DNA of 45,593 nucleotides, from NCBI RefSeq assembly GCF_000003815.2, contig NC_049988.1:8901111-8946703 (forward strand). The letters are read 5' to 3'. The notes beneath the pieces are model-generated. The model was given only the letters and a program-made list of their open reading frames with translations, had not been told where the DNA came from and searched no databases. Of the stretch, positions 43,443 to 45,593 are shown in pieces; positions within the stretch are counted from its first letter, which is position 1, and each line of letters starts with the position of its first letter. The position numbers were made by a program, and so were the translations under genes. This DNA comes from Branchiostoma floridae. Its lineage: Eukaryota; Chordata; Leptocardii; Amphioxiformes; Branchiostomatidae.

Positions 43443-43884
43443 ACCCGGGCCGTGACCAGCGGTGTTCAAAAAAAAGGAGCTAGCGGTTGCGCCTAAACAG
43501 AGCCCATATGCTCAAGAATATCTCGAGAAGGAAGTATCACAACATTTTGCGGTTTGCATCTTTCGATTCCTTGCTAAGAGACCTTTCAACCATACCAAGC
43601 TTGCACGGCCGGAACTTGACGACCAAGCTACAATCGCGTCCTTAAGTCATCCCCCTACCCGGTGCCGTGACCAGCGGTGACACAAAAAAGGAGCTAGCGG
43701 TTGCGCCTAAATAGAGCCCATATGCTCAAGAATATCTCGTGAAGGAAGTATCACAACATTTTGCGGTTTGCATCTTTCGATTCCTTGCTAAGGGACCTTT
43801 CCAACCATACCAAGCTTGCACGGCCGGAACTTGACGCCCAAGCTACAATCGCGTCCTTAAGTCATCCCCTACACGGTGCCGTGA

Positions 43885-43984
43885 NNNNNNNNNNNNNNNN
43901 NNNNNNNNNNNNNNNNNNNNNNNNNNNNNNNNNNNNNNNNNNNNNNNNNNNNNNNNNNNNNNNNNNNNNNNNNNNNNNNNNNNN
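43885..43984. other. Assembly gap (100 N) inside the satellite
   Basis: Exactly 100 N within the 215-bp array; the array length on the real chromosome is therefore unknown. Confidence 0.99.
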
Positions 43985-44385
43985 TCGAGAAGGAAGTATC
44001 ACTACATTTTGCGGTTTGCATCGTTCGATTCCTTGCTAAGGGACCTTTCCGACCATACCAAGCTTGCACGGCCGGAACTTGACGCCCAAGCTACAATCGC
44101 GTCCTTAAGTCATCCCCCTACCCGGTGCCGTGACCAGCGGTGTTCCAAAAAAAGGAGCTAGCGGTTGCGCCTAAACAGAGCCCATATGCTCAAAAATATC
44201 TCGAGAAGGAATTATCACAACATTTTGCGGTTTCCATCTTTCGATTCCTTGCTAAGGGAACTTTCCAACCATACCAAGCTTGCACGGCCGGAACTTGAAG
44301 CCCAAGCTACAATCGCGTCCTTAAGTCATCCCCCTACCCGGTGCCGTGACCAGCGGTGTTCCAAAAAAGGGGCTAGCGGGCGATT

Positions 44386-44598
44386 CTCGGACGTGTACGT
44401 TTGTTTGTCCTGAGTAATGTGGTCAGCGGGTCACTGAAGGAAAGCCCCACTTTCTGGATAGTATTTATGTTCAGTTGTAGATGTTATAAAAATCGATCCA
44501 CCGGTCAGATTTTGGGGAATTTTTTTTTATTGAGTACTGGATAAGTACTTTTTCAATAGAAATTAAAACATCTCCAGTAGAGCTGTTTCTTTAGCGGT
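44386..44598. other. Spacer between the two satellite arrays
   Basis: About 210 bp of unique-looking AT-rich DNA; no gene or repeat recognised. Confidence 0.6.
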
Positions 44599-45560
44599 TA
44601 TCCCCCAGGTGAGCCTTCAATCGTATGTAGAAAAGTTACAAAGTAATTTTGGGTACTCAAATCACTTTTTGCCTTTTGCCCACGGGTTTTACTATTTTTT
44701 TTTTTTTACTATGATACTCAAGTGTTGAAAGTAACGCACATTTTGTTTGAAATTTCGGAAGTCCGATCGTAAGGGGTCGCTTTTTTGCGGTTACCGAAGG
44801 GTTCACTTAGCGGTTTGCGGTTATACCCCAGGTGAGCCTTCATTCGTATGTAGAAAAGTTACAAAGTAATTTTGGGTACTCAAATCACTTTTTACCTTTT
44901 GCCCACGGGTTTTACTTTGATATTCAAGTGTTGAAAGTAACGCACATTATGTTTGAAATTTCGGAAGTCCGATCGTAAGGAGTCGCTTTTTTGCGGTTAC
45001 CGAAGGGTTCGCTTAGCGGTTAGCGGTTATCCCCCAGGTGAGCCTTCATTCGTATGTAGAAAAGTTACAAAGTAATTTTGGGTACTCAAATCACTTTTTA
45101 CCTTTTGCCCACGGGTTTTACTTTGATATTCAAGTGTTGAAAGTAACGCACATTATGTTTGAAATTTCGGAAGTCCGATCGTAAGGGGTCGCTTATTTGC
45201 GGTTACCGAAGGGTTCGCTTAGCGGTTAGCGGTTAGCGGTTATCCCCCAGGTGAGCCTTCATTCGTATGTAGAAAAGTTACAAAGTAATTTGGGGTACTC
45301 AAATCACTTTTTACCTTTTGCCCACGGGTTTTACTTTGATATTCAAGTGTTGAAAGTAACGCACATTATGTTTGAAATTTCGGAAGTCCGATCGTAAGGA
45401 GTCGCTTTTTTGCGGTTACCGAAGGGTTCGCTTAGCGGTTAGCGGTTATCCCCCAGGTGAGCCTTCATTCGTATGTAGAAAAGTTACAAAGTAATTTTGG
45501 GTACTCAAATCACTTTTTACCTTTTGCCCACGGGTTTTACTTTGATATCAAGTGTTGAAA
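44590..45560. repeat. Second satellite, about 206-222 bp unit with 7-bp subrepeat
   Basis: The motif GGTGAGCCTTCA recurs at 44609, 44831, 45038, 45250 and 45456. Units carry TAGAAAAGTTACAAAGTAAT, GCCCACGGGTTTTACT and AAGTCCGATCGTAAGG. Spacing varies mainly because an AGCGGTT subrepeat before each TATCCCC is present one to three times, and because of T-run length in the first unit. The array ends near the window edge. Confidence 0.93.
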
Positions 45561-45593
45561 ACTGCTAATCGCAGCAGTCAGGTTGAAAATTCG

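Larger units (their letters stand above)
42050..44385. repeat. 215-bp satellite array with dimeric higher-order structure
   Basis: Monomers of 215-216 bp start CATCCCCCTACCCGGTGCCG at about 42050, 42266, 42481, 42698, 42912, then after a SINE at about 43446, 43648, 43863, and after the N gap at about 44112 and 44327. The first four alternate between two types: GTGACCAGCGG...CTTGAAGCCC and GTGAAAAGCGG...CTTGACGCCC. Each monomer contains an open frame of 70-74 codons, but the period is not a multiple of three and codons begin at TTG, so I do not treat these as genes. Confidence 0.93.

Overview
This is a metazoan nuclear window: genes are split into many short exons with GT-AG introns, interspersed with MITEs, SINEs and tandem satellites, and there are two 100-N scaffold gaps (1670-1769 and 43885-43984). 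The domain content (WxxW/CILP-type domains, SEA, EGF, calcium-binding EGF, CW-PWWP), the tRNA-derived SINE type and the repeat style fit an invertebrate deuterostome. My best guess is a lancelet (Branchiostoma). That is inference from gene content and familiar repeat motifs, not proven.

Left 28.5 kb, + strand: one very large transmembrane mucin-like gene whose 5' end lies outside the window. Hand splicing gives a continuous frame in this order. First come nine visible Thr/Ser/Pro-rich exons (41-7222), including three giant repeat exons of 400, 494 and 290 codons. Then come ten tandem WxxW (Mucin2_WxxW/CILP-type) Cys-rich domains, mostly two exons each (7545-17090), a short Pro/Thr linker, a SEA domain, an EGF-like domain and a 27-bp micro-exon. 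After these come an eleventh WxxW domain, a second SEA domain, three EGF-like domains (the middle one calcium-binding), a transmembrane helix with a Cys cluster, and a cytoplasmic tail of about 120 residues ending at 28556. From 1770 onward the intron phases I can see agree; most are phase 1, the classic symmetrical arrangement for exon shuffling and duplication. The WxxW region shows exon duplication in progress: near-identical units, intron-less fused exons, and one decayed exon relic.

Middle and right, - strand (39541 down to 31209): a complete 13-exon gene that splices to an exact 612-codon frame plus stop. It encodes a zf-CW plus PWWP histone reader of the ZCWPW1/ZCWPW2 family. Unexpectedly, it also carries a well-formed ARID-like DNA-binding region after the PWWP domain and an acidic C-terminal tail. 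The two genes converge tail to tail across about 2.6 kb of intergenic/3'UTR DNA.

Right end (39.6-45.6 kb): no convincing host gene. It holds a 5'-truncated LINE fragment bounded by a perfect 16-bp target-site duplication, a 215-bp satellite with a dimeric higher-order pattern that has been split by a tRNA-derived SINE, and a second satellite of about 206-222 bp containing a variable 7-bp subrepeat. Several MITE-like foldback elements and intronic tandem duplications are scattered through both genes.

Functionally, the + gene looks like a cell-surface, heavily O-glycosylated molecule with a SEA autocleavage-type membrane-proximal region. The - gene looks like a nuclear chromatin reader. Nothing suggests that they act together. 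All splice models were made by eye from GT/AG signals and frame continuity, without transcripts or database searches.
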